Notes under the pieces: model-generated
Seen by the model: the letters and a program-made list of their open reading frames with translations, nothing else
Databases searched by the model: none
Told to the model about the DNA's origin: nothing
Made by a program: the position numbers and the translations under genes
Part shown: piece by piece, positions 52,761-61,025 of the stretch
Position numbering within the stretch: position 1 is the first letter of the stretch
Layout: each line of letters starts with the position of its first letter
Source of the DNA: Mesorhizobium sp. Root157
GTDB taxonomy: Bacteria > Pseudomonadota > Alphaproteobacteria > Rhizobiales > Rhizobiaceae
Direction of reading: 5' to 3'
Assembly: GCF_001427385.1 (NCBI RefSeq)
Contig: NZ_LMGJ01000037.1
Span: 64,629-128,628 of the forward strand
DNA length: 64,000 bases

Positions 52761-54770
52761 ATGAGCGCGGCCCTGACCCTGCCGGCCGGGCGCGCGCCGC
52801 GGGCGCAAATCTCCTCGGACGATGTCATCAAGCGCGGGCTGATGATCGTCATCTCGCTCTATCTGCTCGTCGCGCTCGCAGCACCTCTCTATGTCCTTTT
52901 GTCCAAGTCCGTCTCGACCTACGAGTTCGACCTCACGGCCTTCGAAATCCAGCGCAGCGACGAGAGCGGCCTGAATTTCGGCGAACCGAAGACGGCGGCC
53001 GCGCTCAATCTCGAAACCGGCGCCATCGCACCTGGAGAACTCGCGACCGGCTCCGACGGGCGGCTCGCCGTCACCGGACTGTTCAAGGATTTCAGCTTTC
53101 GCAGCCCGGTGAAGTACCGCATTCGCGGCACCCATGAGGGGGCGGCCTATCTGGTCGGCTCCGACCTTCATCGCGGCACCGACTGGCTGGAACTCGATTC
53201 CAACACCTTCCGGCGCGTCGTGCTGCGTCCGGACCGGCAGACCGGGCTCGACAATTTCGTCGCTTACTTCTCGACACCGAGCCTTGCCCAGTCGATCTTC
53301 AATTCGGTTTTGATAGGCGCGATCAGCACCGTGATGGTCATCTCCATCGCCTTTGCGCTCGCCTATGCGATGAGCCGCAGCCAGATGCGCTTCAAAGGCT
53401 TCTTCAGGCTGGTCATGACGATCCCCATCCTGGTGCCGTCGCTTCTGCCGGGCATCGCGCTGGTCTATCTGTTCGGCAATCAGGGTCTCTTGAAGGATTT
53501 CATGCTGGGGCACAGCATCTACGGCCCGATCGGCATCGTCATCGGCTCCGTCTTCTTCACCTTGCCGCACGCGCTTCTCATCATCTCCACCGCCCTCGCC
53601 ATCGCCGATGCGCGCCACTACGAGGCGGCAACCTCTCTGAGGGCGTCGAAGTGGCGGACCTTCTGGACGGTGACCGTTCCCGGCGCGCGCTACGGCATTA
53701 TCTCGGCAGCCTTCGTCGTCTTCACCTTGGTGATAACGGATTTCGGCCTGCCGAAAGTGATCGGCGGCCAGTACAACATGCTCGCCGTCGACATTTACAA
53801 GCAGGTGATCGGCCAGCAGAATTTCGAGATGGGCGCGGTCGTGTCGGTGATCCTGCTCATTCCCGCCGTCGCCGCCTTCTTCGTGGACCGCGTCATCCAG
53901 AAAAAGCAGGTCGCGCTGCTGTCGGCCCGCTCGGTGCCTTACCAGCCGAAGCCGAATGCGCGCTTCGACTGGCTGTGCTTTGGCTATTGCACCGTCGTTG
54001 CCCTGTTCATCCTGACGATGATCGGCGTGTGCCAGTTGGCGGCCACGGTCAAGTTCTGGCCATACGACCTCTCGCCAAGCCTGAGGAACTTTCATTTCGA
54101 CCTGATGGATGGCGGCGGCTGGGCCGCATACTACAACTCCATCGAACTGGCTTGTCTGACCGCTTTCTTCGGCACCATCATCGTCTTTACCGGAGCCTAT
54201 ATGGTGGAAAAGAGCGATGGCTTCAAAACCGGCCGCACGCTCTTCCAGTTCCTGGCCATGCTGCCGATGGCCGTCCCCGGCATGGTGCTCGGGTTGGCCT
54301 ACATCTTCTTCTTCAACGACCCGGGCAATCCGCTCAACCCCATCTATGGAACCATGGCGATCCTGGTCGTGTGCACCGTCACTCACTTCTACACGGTGTC
54401 GCACCTGACCGCGCTGACGGCGTTGAAACAGATGGACCGCGAGTTCGAGCCGGTGGCTTCATCCTTGAAGCAGCCCTTTCACAAGCTGTTCTTCCGGGTG
54501 ACGATTCCGGTGTGCCTTCCGGCGATCCTCGACATCTCGATCTATCTGTTCGTCAACGCCATGACGACGGTTTCAGCGGTCGTGTTCCTCTATTCGGCCC
54601 ACACCCAGCTTGCGTCCGTTGCCGTGCTCAACATGGACGATGCCGGCGACATCGCGCCCGCAGCGGCCATGGGCATGATGATCTTCTACACCAACATCGC
54701 CGCCCGGCTTGTGCATGCGCTTGTGTCGCGCGTGCTGCTTGGACGCACGCAGGCCTGGCGCACCAGATAG
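52761..54770 (+). CDS. phnU2: 2-aminoethylphosphonate ABC transporter, fused permease
   Basis: A 669-residue membrane protein with two binding-protein-dependent permease domains in one chain. The first EAA loop lies around 285-305 (HYEAATSLRASKWRTFWTVTVP). The second is near 560-580 (KQMDREFEPVASSLKQPFHK), preceded by a TM core. A periplasmic insert of about 120 residues follows the first helix. Such a fusion makes a one-chain translocator, as in TIGR03262. It starts one base after the ATPase stop, so the three importer genes form one operon. Confidence 0.92.
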   Translation: MSAALTLPAGRAPRAQISSDDVIKRGLMIVISLYLLVALAAPLYVLLSKSVSTYEFDLTAFEIQRSDESGLNFGEPKTAAALNLETGAIAPGELATGSDGRLAVTGLFKDFSFRSPVKYRIRGTHEGAAYLVGSDLHRGTDWLELDSNTFRRVVLRPDRQTGLDNFVAYFSTPSLAQSIFNSVLIGAISTVMVISIAFALAYAMSRSQMRFKGFFRLVMTIPILVPSLLPGIALVYLFGNQGLLKDFMLGHSIYGPIGIVIGSVFFTLPHALLIISTALAIADARHYEAATSLRASKWRTFWTVTVPGARYGIISAAFVVFTLVITDFGLPKVIGGQYNMLAVDIYKQVIGQQNFEMGAVVSVILLIPAVAAFFVDRVIQKKQVALLSARSVPYQPKPNARFDWLCFGYCTVVALFILTMIGVCQLAATVKFWPYDLSPSLRNFHFDLMDGGGWAAYYNSIELACLTAFFGTIIVFTGAYMVEKSDGFKTGRTLFQFLAMLPMAVPGMVLGLAYIFFFNDPGNPLNPIYGTMAILVVCTVTHFYTVSHLTALTALKQMDREFEPVASSLKQPFHKLFFRVTIPVCLPAILDISIYLFVNAMTTVSAVVFLYSAHTQLASVAVLNMDDAGDIAPAAAMGMMIFYTNIAARLVHALVSRVLLGRTQAWRTR

Positions 54771-54878
54771 GGCGACGGTCCGGTCAACACGAAGGGCCGG
54801 CAAAGCCGGACTTTCGGGCAATGGACACGGCAATCGCGCCGCGCTACCGTTCAAGCCTCGTCACATTGGGAGGTCCGC

Positions 54879-55334
54879 ATGGCGCTGGTGATCGAAGGCG
54901 AAGAACGCATTTCCGCCCCCGTGGAAAAGGTATGGGCGGCGCTCAACGATCCGGACGTGCTGAAGGAAAGCATCCCCGGTTGCCAGTCCCTCGAAAAGAA
55001 GTCGGACACCGACCTCGCCGCCACCGTCGTGTTGAAGATCGGCCCGATCAAGGCGACCTTCAATGGCGAGGTGACCTTGAAGAATCTCAAGCCGCCCCAC
55101 TCCTACACCATTCAGGGCGAAGGCAAGGGCGGCATCGCCGGTTTCGCCAAGGGTGGCGCCGACGTCACATTGACGCCGGACGGCCCGGATACGACGATAC
55201 TGACATATGCAGCCAAGGCCGATGTCGGCGGCAAGATTGCCCAGCTCGGCAGCCGCCTGATCACCTCGACCTCGAAGAAGCTGGCCGGCCAGTTCTTCTC
55301 GACCTTCAGCGAGAAGGTAGGCAACGGGGGCTGA
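54879..55334 (+). CDS. CoxG/SRPBCC family protein
   Basis: A 151-residue START-like (SRPBCC) protein. MALVIEGEERISAPVEKVW, then DPDVLKESIPGCQSLEK and FSGEV-like FNGEVTL features match the CoxG family linked to CO dehydrogenase maturation, although no coxMSL genes are here. Its lipid-binding fold suggests a membrane-associated helper, perhaps for another molybdoenzyme. GGGAGG precedes the ATG. Its stop directly abuts the stop of the convergent Mrp gene, leaving no spacer. Confidence 0.85.
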   Translation: MALVIEGEERISAPVEKVWAALNDPDVLKESIPGCQSLEKKSDTDLAATVVLKIGPIKATFNGEVTLKNLKPPHSYTIQGEGKGGIAGFAKGGADVTLTPDGPDTTILTYAAKADVGGKIAQLGSRLITSTSKKLAGQFFSTFSEKVGNGG

Positions 55335-56513
55335 CTACTCGAAGACGATAGCTGGCGTCGCCGCCGCGGCTGCGCCTTTTTCTTCCTGCAAGCGCTCCCA
55401 TACCTTGGCGGCGATGGCGCGGTAGATGCCCGCTTCGGGCCCGTCCGGCTTGACCGCCACCACCGGGCGGCCCGCATCCGAGCTTTCACGGATGCCCATC
55501 TCGAGCGGCACTTCGCCGAGGAAGGTGACGCCGAGGCGCTCCGCCTCGCGCCTCGCGCCGCCATGGCCGAAGATGTCGTAGCGCTTGCCGGTGTCCGGGG
55601 CGACGAAATAGCTCATGTTCTCGACGATGCCGAGCAGCGGCACATCCACTTTCTTGAACATGTTGAGGCCCTTGCGGGCATCGATCAGAGCCAGGTCCTG
55701 CGGTGTCGAAACGATGACGGCGCCGGCCAACGGAACCTGCTGGGCCATGGTCAGCTGGGCATCGCCGGTGCCGGGCGGCATGTCGACCACGAGCACGTCG
55801 AGCTGGCCCCATTCGACTTCGCGCAGCATCTGGGTCAGTGCCGAGATGACCATCGGCCCGCGCCAGATCATCGGCGTCTCCTCATCGACGAGGAAGCCCA
55901 TCGACATCGCCTTGACGCCGTAGTTTTCGAGCGGCTTCAGGATCTTGCCGTCGGCGCTTTCGGGCCGGCCACGGATGCCGAGCAGCCGGGGCATGGACGG
56001 TCCGTAGATGTCCGCGTCGAGCACGCCGACCTTCAGGCCGTTGGCGGCAAGGCCGAGCGCGATGTTGACGGCGGTGGTGGACTTGCCGACGCCGCCCTTG
56101 CCCGAGGCCACGGCGATGATGGCTTCGATGCCGGGTACGCCGCGCTTGCCGGAAGCGCGCGAGGCCGGTGCCGGATGCTGGGCGTGCGGTGCGGCCCCCG
56201 CAGGACGGTGCGCAGGCGCGGACGGGGCCGGGCGTGGCGGCACCGATGCTTCCATGCCGCCGCCCTTCTTTTCAGCCGTCAGCGTTACGACCGCTCCCGT
56301 TACGCCGGGGATCGCTTTGACGACACGGTCCGCCGCCGCCCGCAGCGGCTCCATCTGTTGGGCCCGCGCCGCAGGCACCGTGATGGAGAAAAAGACCTTG
56401 CCGTCGGCGATGAAGATTTCGGAGATCATGCCCAGGTCGACGATGTTGCCGGAAAAATCTGGCCCGCTCACCGTCTTCAGGCGTTCAATGACGGTTTCTT
56501 TTGTAACGGACAT
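55335..56513 (-). CDS. apbC: Mrp/ApbC-family iron-sulfur cluster carrier ATPase
   Basis: A 392-residue protein with an N-terminal MIP18-like domain (about 1-90), an Ala/Pro-rich linker (about 95-130) and a P-loop NTPase domain with the deviant Walker A ASGKGGVGKSTTAVNIA and DADIYGPSMPRLLG. Family members hold a bridging 4Fe-4S cluster at a C-x2-C site near the C-terminus. I do not see that pair in this sequence, which is unusual. Its stop abuts that of CoxG. The true start is the ATG at 56513; longer frames upstream run through the pit gene in another frame. Confidence 0.85.
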   Translation of the reverse strand: MSVTKETVIERLKTVSGPDFSGNIVDLGMISEIFIADGKVFFSITVPAARAQQMEPLRAAADRVVKAIPGVTGAVVTLTAEKKGGGMEASVPPRPAPSAPAHRPAGAAPHAQHPAPASRASGKRGVPGIEAIIAVASGKGGVGKSTTAVNIALGLAANGLKVGVLDADIYGPSMPRLLGIRGRPESADGKILKPLENYGVKAMSMGFLVDEETPMIWRGPMVISALTQMLREVEWGQLDVLVVDMPPGTGDAQLTMAQQVPLAGAVIVSTPQDLALIDARKGLNMFKKVDVPLLGIVENMSYFVAPDTGKRYDIFGHGGARREAERLGVTFLGEVPLEMGIRESSDAGRPVVAVKPDGPEAGIYRAIAAKVWERLQEEKGAAAAATPAIVFE

Positions 56514-56587
56514 GGCTCGTTCCTCAATGGCTTGGCTGAGGTCTGAGATAGTGCAGATTTCCCCGCGCTCCAAGCATGGGCGCGACG

Positions 56588-57592
56588 TTAGCTGAGCAAT
56601 TGCGTCAAGTAAAATGTCGCAGCGGCGATCGCGGCCGTAGCGGGAAGCGTGATGACCCAGGCCCACACGATGCTGCTGGCCACACCCCAGCGCACCGCTG
56701 AAACGCGGCGGGCAGCCCCGACGCCGATGATCGCGCCGGTGATGGTGTGGGTGGTGGAGACCGGAATGCCCATCCATGTGGCGGCAAACAGCGTGATCGC
56801 GCCGCCGGTTTCGGCACAGAAGCCCTGCATCGGGTTCAGCCGGGTAATCTTGGAACCCATCGTATGCACGATGCGCCAGCCGCCGAACAGGGTACCCAGC
56901 GCCAGCGCCGACTGGCAGGTCAGCACCACCCACAGCGGCACGTGGAAGGTGTCGCCGAGCATGCCTTGCGAATAGAGCAGCACTGCGATGATGCCCATCG
57001 TCTTTTGCGCATCGTTGCCGCCATGACCGAGCGAATAGAGCGAGGCCGAAATGAACTGCAGGAAGCGGAAGCTGCTGTCCACGGCAAAAGGTGTCTGGCG
57101 CACGAACAGCCACGAAACCAGGAGCACGAGCAAAAGCGCGAGCAGGAAGCCCACCGTGGGCGACAGCACGATGGCGAAGGTCGTCTTGAGCAGCCCGGCC
57201 CAGACGATGGCGCCGCCGCCGGCCTTGGCGACGCCCGCCCCGACCAGGCCGCCGATCAGCGCATGCGAACTGCTTGACGGGATGCCGGCCAGCCAGGTGA
57301 CGATGTTCCAGACGATGGCGCCGGTCAGCGCCGAAAAGATCACCGCCGGCGTCACCGTGTCGGCGTCGATGATGCCCTTTCCAAGGGTCTCGGCGACATG
57401 CAGGCCGAAGAACAGGAAGGCGATGAAATTGAAGAACGCCGCCCACAGCACCGCATATTGCGGCCTCAGCACGCGCGTCGAGACGATGGTGGCGATCGAG
57501 TTGGCGGCGTCGTGAAGCCCGTTCAGGAAGTCGAAGAACAGCGCCACGGCGACCAGGCCGAACAGCAGCGGAAAGGCGAGCGTGGCGTCCAT
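56588..57592 (-). CDS. pit: Inorganic phosphate transporter, Pit family
   Basis: A 334-residue membrane protein with the PiT signature repeats FDFLNGLHDAANSIATIVSTR near the N-terminus and GAITLFAATWMGIPVSTTHTITGA near the C-terminus, plus SSSSHALIGGLVGAG. It imports metal-phosphate complexes with proton or sodium symport, a low-affinity system. It is seven bases after the DUF47 gene, matching the orfA-pit pair of Sinorhizobium. A PhoB-type box was not recognisable upstream of the pair. Confidence 0.94.
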   Translation of the reverse strand: MDATLAFPLLFGLVAVALFFDFLNGLHDAANSIATIVSTRVLRPQYAVLWAAFFNFIAFLFFGLHVAETLGKGIIDADTVTPAVIFSALTGAIVWNIVTWLAGIPSSSSHALIGGLVGAGVAKAGGGAIVWAGLLKTTFAIVLSPTVGFLLALLLVLLVSWLFVRQTPFAVDSSFRFLQFISASLYSLGHGGNDAQKTMGIIAVLLYSQGMLGDTFHVPLWVVLTCQSALALGTLFGGWRIVHTMGSKITRLNPMQGFCAETGGAITLFAATWMGIPVSTTHTITGAIIGVGAARRVSAVRWGVASSIVWAWVITLPATAAIAAATFYLTQLLS

Positions 57593-57599
57593 CGAGAAG

Positions 57600-58241
57600 C
57601 TATACGTTTTCGACGACGATGCCGCTGATTTCGTCGGCGACGTCCTCGAAACGGTCGACGACTTTCTCGAGCTGGCTATAGATTTCCTTGCCGACGATGA
57701 ATGCCATTGCGTCGCCGCCGGCATGCCGGTGGAAAAGATCCTTCAGCCCCTGCTCGTGCAGGTCGTCGGAGCGGTCCTCGAGGCGTGTGATTTCTTCGGC
57801 GATTGCGGTCAGGCGCGGCACGTTCTGGCCGACCTTGCCGAGCAGCGGGATCGCTTCTGCAACCAGCTTGGCGGCGTCGACGATGACGGTGCCCATTTCC
57901 TGCATCAAAGGGTCGAACTTCGTCATCTCGAACAGGCGCACGGTCTTGACCGTCTTGTGCATCATGTCGATGGCGTCATCCATCGACTGGATCAGATCCT
58001 GGATGTCGCTCCGGTCGAAAGGGGTGATGAAGGAGCGGCGAACCGCAAGCAGCACCTCGGCGGTGATGGTGTCGGCTTCGTTTTCCAGGCGAACGATTTC
58101 GCCAGCCCATTGCTGGACGTCTTTCCCGGTCAGAAGTTTCTGCAAGGCTTCGGCGCCGCCGACCACGGTGCGCGAATGGCGCTCGAACAGGTCGAAGAAC
58201 CGATCCTCGCGGGGAAGCAGCTTCCTGAACCAGCCAAGCAT
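57600..58241 (-). CDS. DUF47/PhoU-related protein paired with Pit
   Basis: A 213-residue, largely helical soluble protein (MLGWFRKLLPREDRFFDLFE; RLENEADTITAEVLLAVRRSF; PFDRSDIQDLIQSMDDAID; DLFHRHAGGDAMAFIVGKEIY). It is a DUF47 family member, distantly related to PhoU, and nearly always precedes pit, whose transport it probably modulates. It is co-transcribed with pit. The ATG at 58241 follows the TTGGA-type start context; earlier in-frame codons up to 58385 lack family-like sequence. Confidence 0.92.
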   Translation of the reverse strand: MLGWFRKLLPREDRFFDLFERHSRTVVGGAEALQKLLTGKDVQQWAGEIVRLENEADTITAEVLLAVRRSFITPFDRSDIQDLIQSMDDAIDMMHKTVKTVRLFEMTKFDPLMQEMGTVIVDAAKLVAEAIPLLGKVGQNVPRLTAIAEEITRLEDRSDDLHEQGLKDLFHRHAGGDAMAFIVGKEIYSQLEKVVDRFEDVADEISGIVVENV

Positions 58242-58457
58242 GTTGGACCTTTCGTCGCTTGCAAACCGTCTCCCCATAGCGCCGCATGCGCCGGGGGGAA
58301 ACAGATAGCCGGCTGAAATGTGTGGATGCGCACGACATTCGGTTGCCGCGGGGATTTTCCGGCCTGGCGCTGCCGCGATATTCACACCTGCTAAAATAAC
58401 AACCTGCCGTGGCCGCAGCTTTCTGGTATGATCGGCTCAGGCTGGAAAAGAAAGATT

Positions 58458-58490
58458 TAGAGCGGTTCGTATTTGAACGGGACCGCTCTA
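58458..58490. repeat. Palindromic repeat of the AGAGCGGT type
   Basis: TAGAGCGGT...ACCGCTCTA, a stem of about 9-11 bp with a short AT loop, just before the start of the fusion gene. Palindromes of this kind are scattered in rhizobial genomes and differ from the ATGCATGTCG repeat family. Confidence 0.55.
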
Positions 58491-58505
58491 CCGCTCTGCG
58501 GATCA

Positions 58506-60068
58506 ATGCTCGTGAGGCCGATCGAAACACGATACGCGCGCAGCGGCGACATCCGGATCGCTTACCAGGTGATCGGGCAAGGATCGCTCGACCTCGTCTT
58601 CGTTCCGGGCTTCATTTCCAATCTCGACCTGCATTGGGAAGATGAAGGCTATAGCCGTCTGCTGAAGCGGCTTGCATCGTTTTCCCGGCTGATCCTGTTC
58701 GACAAGCGCGGTACCGGCCTGAGCGACCGCGTCGACGCCCATGCGCTTCCCAGCCTCGAAGCGCGCATGGACGACGTGCGCGCCGTGATGGACGCCGCCG
58801 GCAGCGGGCGCGCCGCCATTCTTGGCGCCTCGGAAGGCGCGCCGATGGCGATGCTGTTCGCCGCCACCCAGCCCGAGCGGGTGCGCTCGCTGGTGCTCTA
58901 TGGCGGCTATGCCAATTTCCACCGCTGGGTGATGTCGCGCGAACGTCTCGAAGACTTCATCGAAACGGCGGAAACGGCGTGGGGCAGCGGCGCCACCTTG
59001 CAGAATTTCGCGCCCGGCCGTGTCGACGACCCGCATTTCGCGGAATGGTGGGGGCGCTTCGAGCGCCTGTCGGCAAGCCCGACCGCAGCGGTAGCACTGG
59101 CGCGCATGAATGCCGGCATCGATGTGTGCGGGGTTCTGGCGAGCATCGCGGTGCCGACGATGGTCATGTACCGCCGCAACGATGCGCGGGTCGATCCCGC
59201 CGCCAGCCGCTATCTGGCCCGCAAGATCAGCGGTGCGCGGCTGGTCGAGGTGCCGGGCCGCGATCACCCGATCTGGACCGGCGACGTCGACCGCATCGCC
59301 GACAATATCGAGGAATTCCTGACCGGCGCCCGTGCCGTGCCGGACATCGAGCGGGTCCTTGCCGCCTTGCTCGTCACCCGCATCACCGACACGGCCAAGC
59401 TTGGCGACCGCATGTGGAGCGAGCGCGCCCAGCGCTTTCAGCAGACGTGGCGCCTGCTGGTCAGCCGCCACGGCGGCCGCATCTCGGGGCTCCATGGCGA
59501 CACGATGCTCTCGCGTTTCGAGGGGCCGGCCCGCGCCATACGCTGCGCGGCGGCACTTTGCGACGCCGCCAACGACATTGGCATCGCTAGCGCGCAAGGC
59601 ATTCATGTCGGCGAGATCGACGTGCGCGGCCCGCCGACCGGCCTGACCGTGCGGATCGCGGCCCAGATCGCCGACCATGCCGGCCGTGGCGATATTCTCG
59701 CCTCGCGTCTCGTGGCCGACCTCGCCGTAGGGTCCGGCCTGCATTTCGCCGATGCCGGGCAACTCGCCCCGGACGAACTGGACCAGCCTCTGCCGCTGGT
59801 GCGGGCCAATTCCGAGCAGCATCTGGAGCCGGCCTGCCGGCGCGACAAGCCACGGGCGAACAAGCCGTCCGCCCTGACATTGCGCGAGAACGAGGTCGTG
59901 GCGCTGATCGCCGACGGCATGAGCAACGCCTCGATCGCTGCCGAGTTGCGGCTCAGCGCGCATACGGTCAAGCGCCACGTCGCCAACATCCTGTCCAAGC
60001 TCGACCTGCCTTCGCGCGCCGCCGCTGCCGCTTTCGCGGTCCGCCACCCTGGCCCGGACGGGCCATAG
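58506..60068 (+). CDS. Alpha/beta hydrolase - degenerate nucleotide-cyclase - LuxR fusion regulator
   Basis: A 520-residue three-part protein. Residues 1-275 are an alpha/beta hydrolase with nucleophile Ser109 (GASEGAP), His254 (GRDHPIW) and Asp226 or Asp230. Residues about 285-425 resemble a class III cyclase domain (GDTMLSRFEGPARAIRCA; HVGEIDVRGPPTGLTVRIAA), but the first metal Asp of FTDI is Arg292, so catalysis is unlikely. Residues 455-515 are a LuxR-type helix-turn-helix (LTLRENEV; HTVKRHVANILSKL). It is probably a transcription factor with a hydrolase-type sensor. Start ATG 58506; an in-frame TTG at 58473 lies in a palindrome. The target is unknown; the NTF2-like gene follows downstream. 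Confidence 0.87.
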   Translation: MLVRPIETRYARSGDIRIAYQVIGQGSLDLVFVPGFISNLDLHWEDEGYSRLLKRLASFSRLILFDKRGTGLSDRVDAHALPSLEARMDDVRAVMDAAGSGRAAILGASEGAPMAMLFAATQPERVRSLVLYGGYANFHRWVMSRERLEDFIETAETAWGSGATLQNFAPGRVDDPHFAEWWGRFERLSASPTAAVALARMNAGIDVCGVLASIAVPTMVMYRRNDARVDPAASRYLARKISGARLVEVPGRDHPIWTGDVDRIADNIEEFLTGARAVPDIERVLAALLVTRITDTAKLGDRMWSERAQRFQQTWRLLVSRHGGRISGLHGDTMLSRFEGPARAIRCAAALCDAANDIGIASAQGIHVGEIDVRGPPTGLTVRIAAQIADHAGRGDILASRLVADLAVGSGLHFADAGQLAPDELDQPLPLVRANSEQHLEPACRRDKPRANKPSALTLRENEVVALIADGMSNASIAAELRLSAHTVKRHVANILSKLDLPSRAAAAAFAVRHPGPDGP

Positions 60069-60250
60069 GAGCCATGGTGCTTTCGGGCGAAGCGGCGGCA
60101 TGGCCGAAAGCGCTATTCATCTTGCCCTGATTTCCGGCGCATGTGCCGGATCGGCACCGGCGGAAGGCGTGAAGGCCGTCGCCGGGCGAAACCGTCAAAC
60201 CTGTCAACCCGCAAGGCCCGTCCAACCGGATGGGCCAACAGGAGGATGCG

Positions 60251-60613
60251 ATGCTTCAGACAAAGGACGCCGTGAACAGCACGACCATCAGGAAGGCCAT
60301 CGAAGGACGCGACGGAGCCATGCTCTCAGGTTTCTATGCCGACGACGCGGTGGTGCGGGTGATCGACCGTAACAATCCGCCCAGCAAGCCGCGCGAAATT
60401 CGCGGCAGGGCATCGATCACCACTTTCTGGGACGACATCTGCAGCCGCGCCATGAGCCACAAGGTCGAATCCACGGTGACCGAGGGCGACCGGCTCGCCT
60501 TCACCGAGGACTGCGCCTATCCGGACGGCACCAGGGTCTATTGCGCGACGGTGGTCGAGCTGAAGAACGGCCGCATCGCGCGCCAGACCGTCGTTCAGGC
60601 CTGGGACGAGTGA
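60251..60613 (+). CDS. NTF2/SnoaL-like protein
   Basis: A 120-residue protein of the SnoaL/NTF2-like fold: ALLSGFYADDAVVRVIDRNN-type start, RGRASITTFWDD, TEDCAYPDGTRVYCATVVELKNGRIARQTVVQAWDE. It has no signal peptide. Such domains bind small hydrophobic ligands or act as cyclases or isomerases. CAGGAGG lies well placed before the ATG at 60251. It is co-directional with a 104-residue protein 12 bases later, and both follow the LuxR fusion, which might regulate them. Confidence 0.8.
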   Translation: MLQTKDAVNSTTIRKAIEGRDGAMLSGFYADDAVVRVIDRNNPPSKPREIRGRASITTFWDDICSRAMSHKVESTVTEGDRLAFTEDCAYPDGTRVYCATVVELKNGRIARQTVVQAWDE

Positions 60614-60625
60614 GGGAGGCCGAGC

Positions 60626-60940
60626 ATGTTCAGCGCCAGATGGCAGATCGACGCCAAGTTCGGTCACAAGCAGACAGTGCTGGAACTGTTGCACAAATGG
60701 GAGCGCGACATCGGCTCCCAAGCCGGCATCGAAGACCTCAAGTTCAGGATCATGACCGGCTCGATCGGCGCCCGCGAAGCGACGATCGAAACGCACCACG
60801 AGGCAGAGAGCCTGGCCCGGCTGGAGGAGTTCTTCGCCAGGATCGCCAAGATCGACGCCCATGCCAAGTGGGGCAAGGAAATGGAGCCCTATGTCGTATC
60901 GGGCACCAGCCTGTGGAACATATTCCGCATCGTTGAGTAG
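60626..60940 (+). CDS. Hypothetical protein, ferredoxin-like alpha/beta type
   Basis: A 104-residue soluble protein (MFSARWQIDAKFGHKQTVLE; LLHKWERDIGSQAGI; HHEAESLARLEEFFARIAKID). The strand-helix-strand pattern with two histidines suggests a dimeric alpha/beta-barrel fold, but no named family is recognised. It follows the NTF2-like gene by 12 bases, so they form one operon, and two strong hairpins follow it. No function assigned. Confidence 0.65.
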   Translation: MFSARWQIDAKFGHKQTVLELLHKWERDIGSQAGIEDLKFRIMTGSIGAREATIETHHEAESLARLEEFFARIAKIDAHAKWGKEMEPYVVSGTSLWNIFRIVE

Positions 60941-60943
60941 CCA

Positions 60944-60966
60944 GAGCATCGGCAATTCCGATGCTC
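60944..60966. terminator. Stem-loop after the 104-residue protein
   Basis: GAGCATCGG-CAATT-CCGATGCTC, a perfect 9-bp stem, begins four bases past the stop. Together with the following hairpin it separates two convergent genes. Confidence 0.6.
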
Positions 60967-60982
60967 AAACAAGGAAACGGAT

Positions 60983-61014
60983 CGCCGCCGGCGCAATTTA
61001 TCGCGCCGGCGGCG
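60983..61014. terminator. GC-rich stem-loop between convergent genes
   Basis: CGCCGCCGGCGC and GCGCCGGCGGCG pair perfectly over 12 bp around AATTTATC. It is 12 bases from the stop of the minus-strand SnoaL gene and probably ends transcription in that direction; no U-tract. Confidence 0.6.
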
Positions 61015-61025
61015 GCAAGGAATGG

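Noticed and set aside
52665..54404. Minus-strand open frame of 579 codons opposite the fused AEP permease
   Set aside because: Hydrophilic antisense of membrane-helix codons; the plus-strand permease is clear.
56514..57446. N-terminal extension of the Mrp gene to 703 residues
   Set aside because: The extra part is the pit coding sequence read in another frame; Mrp homology begins at the ATG at 56513.
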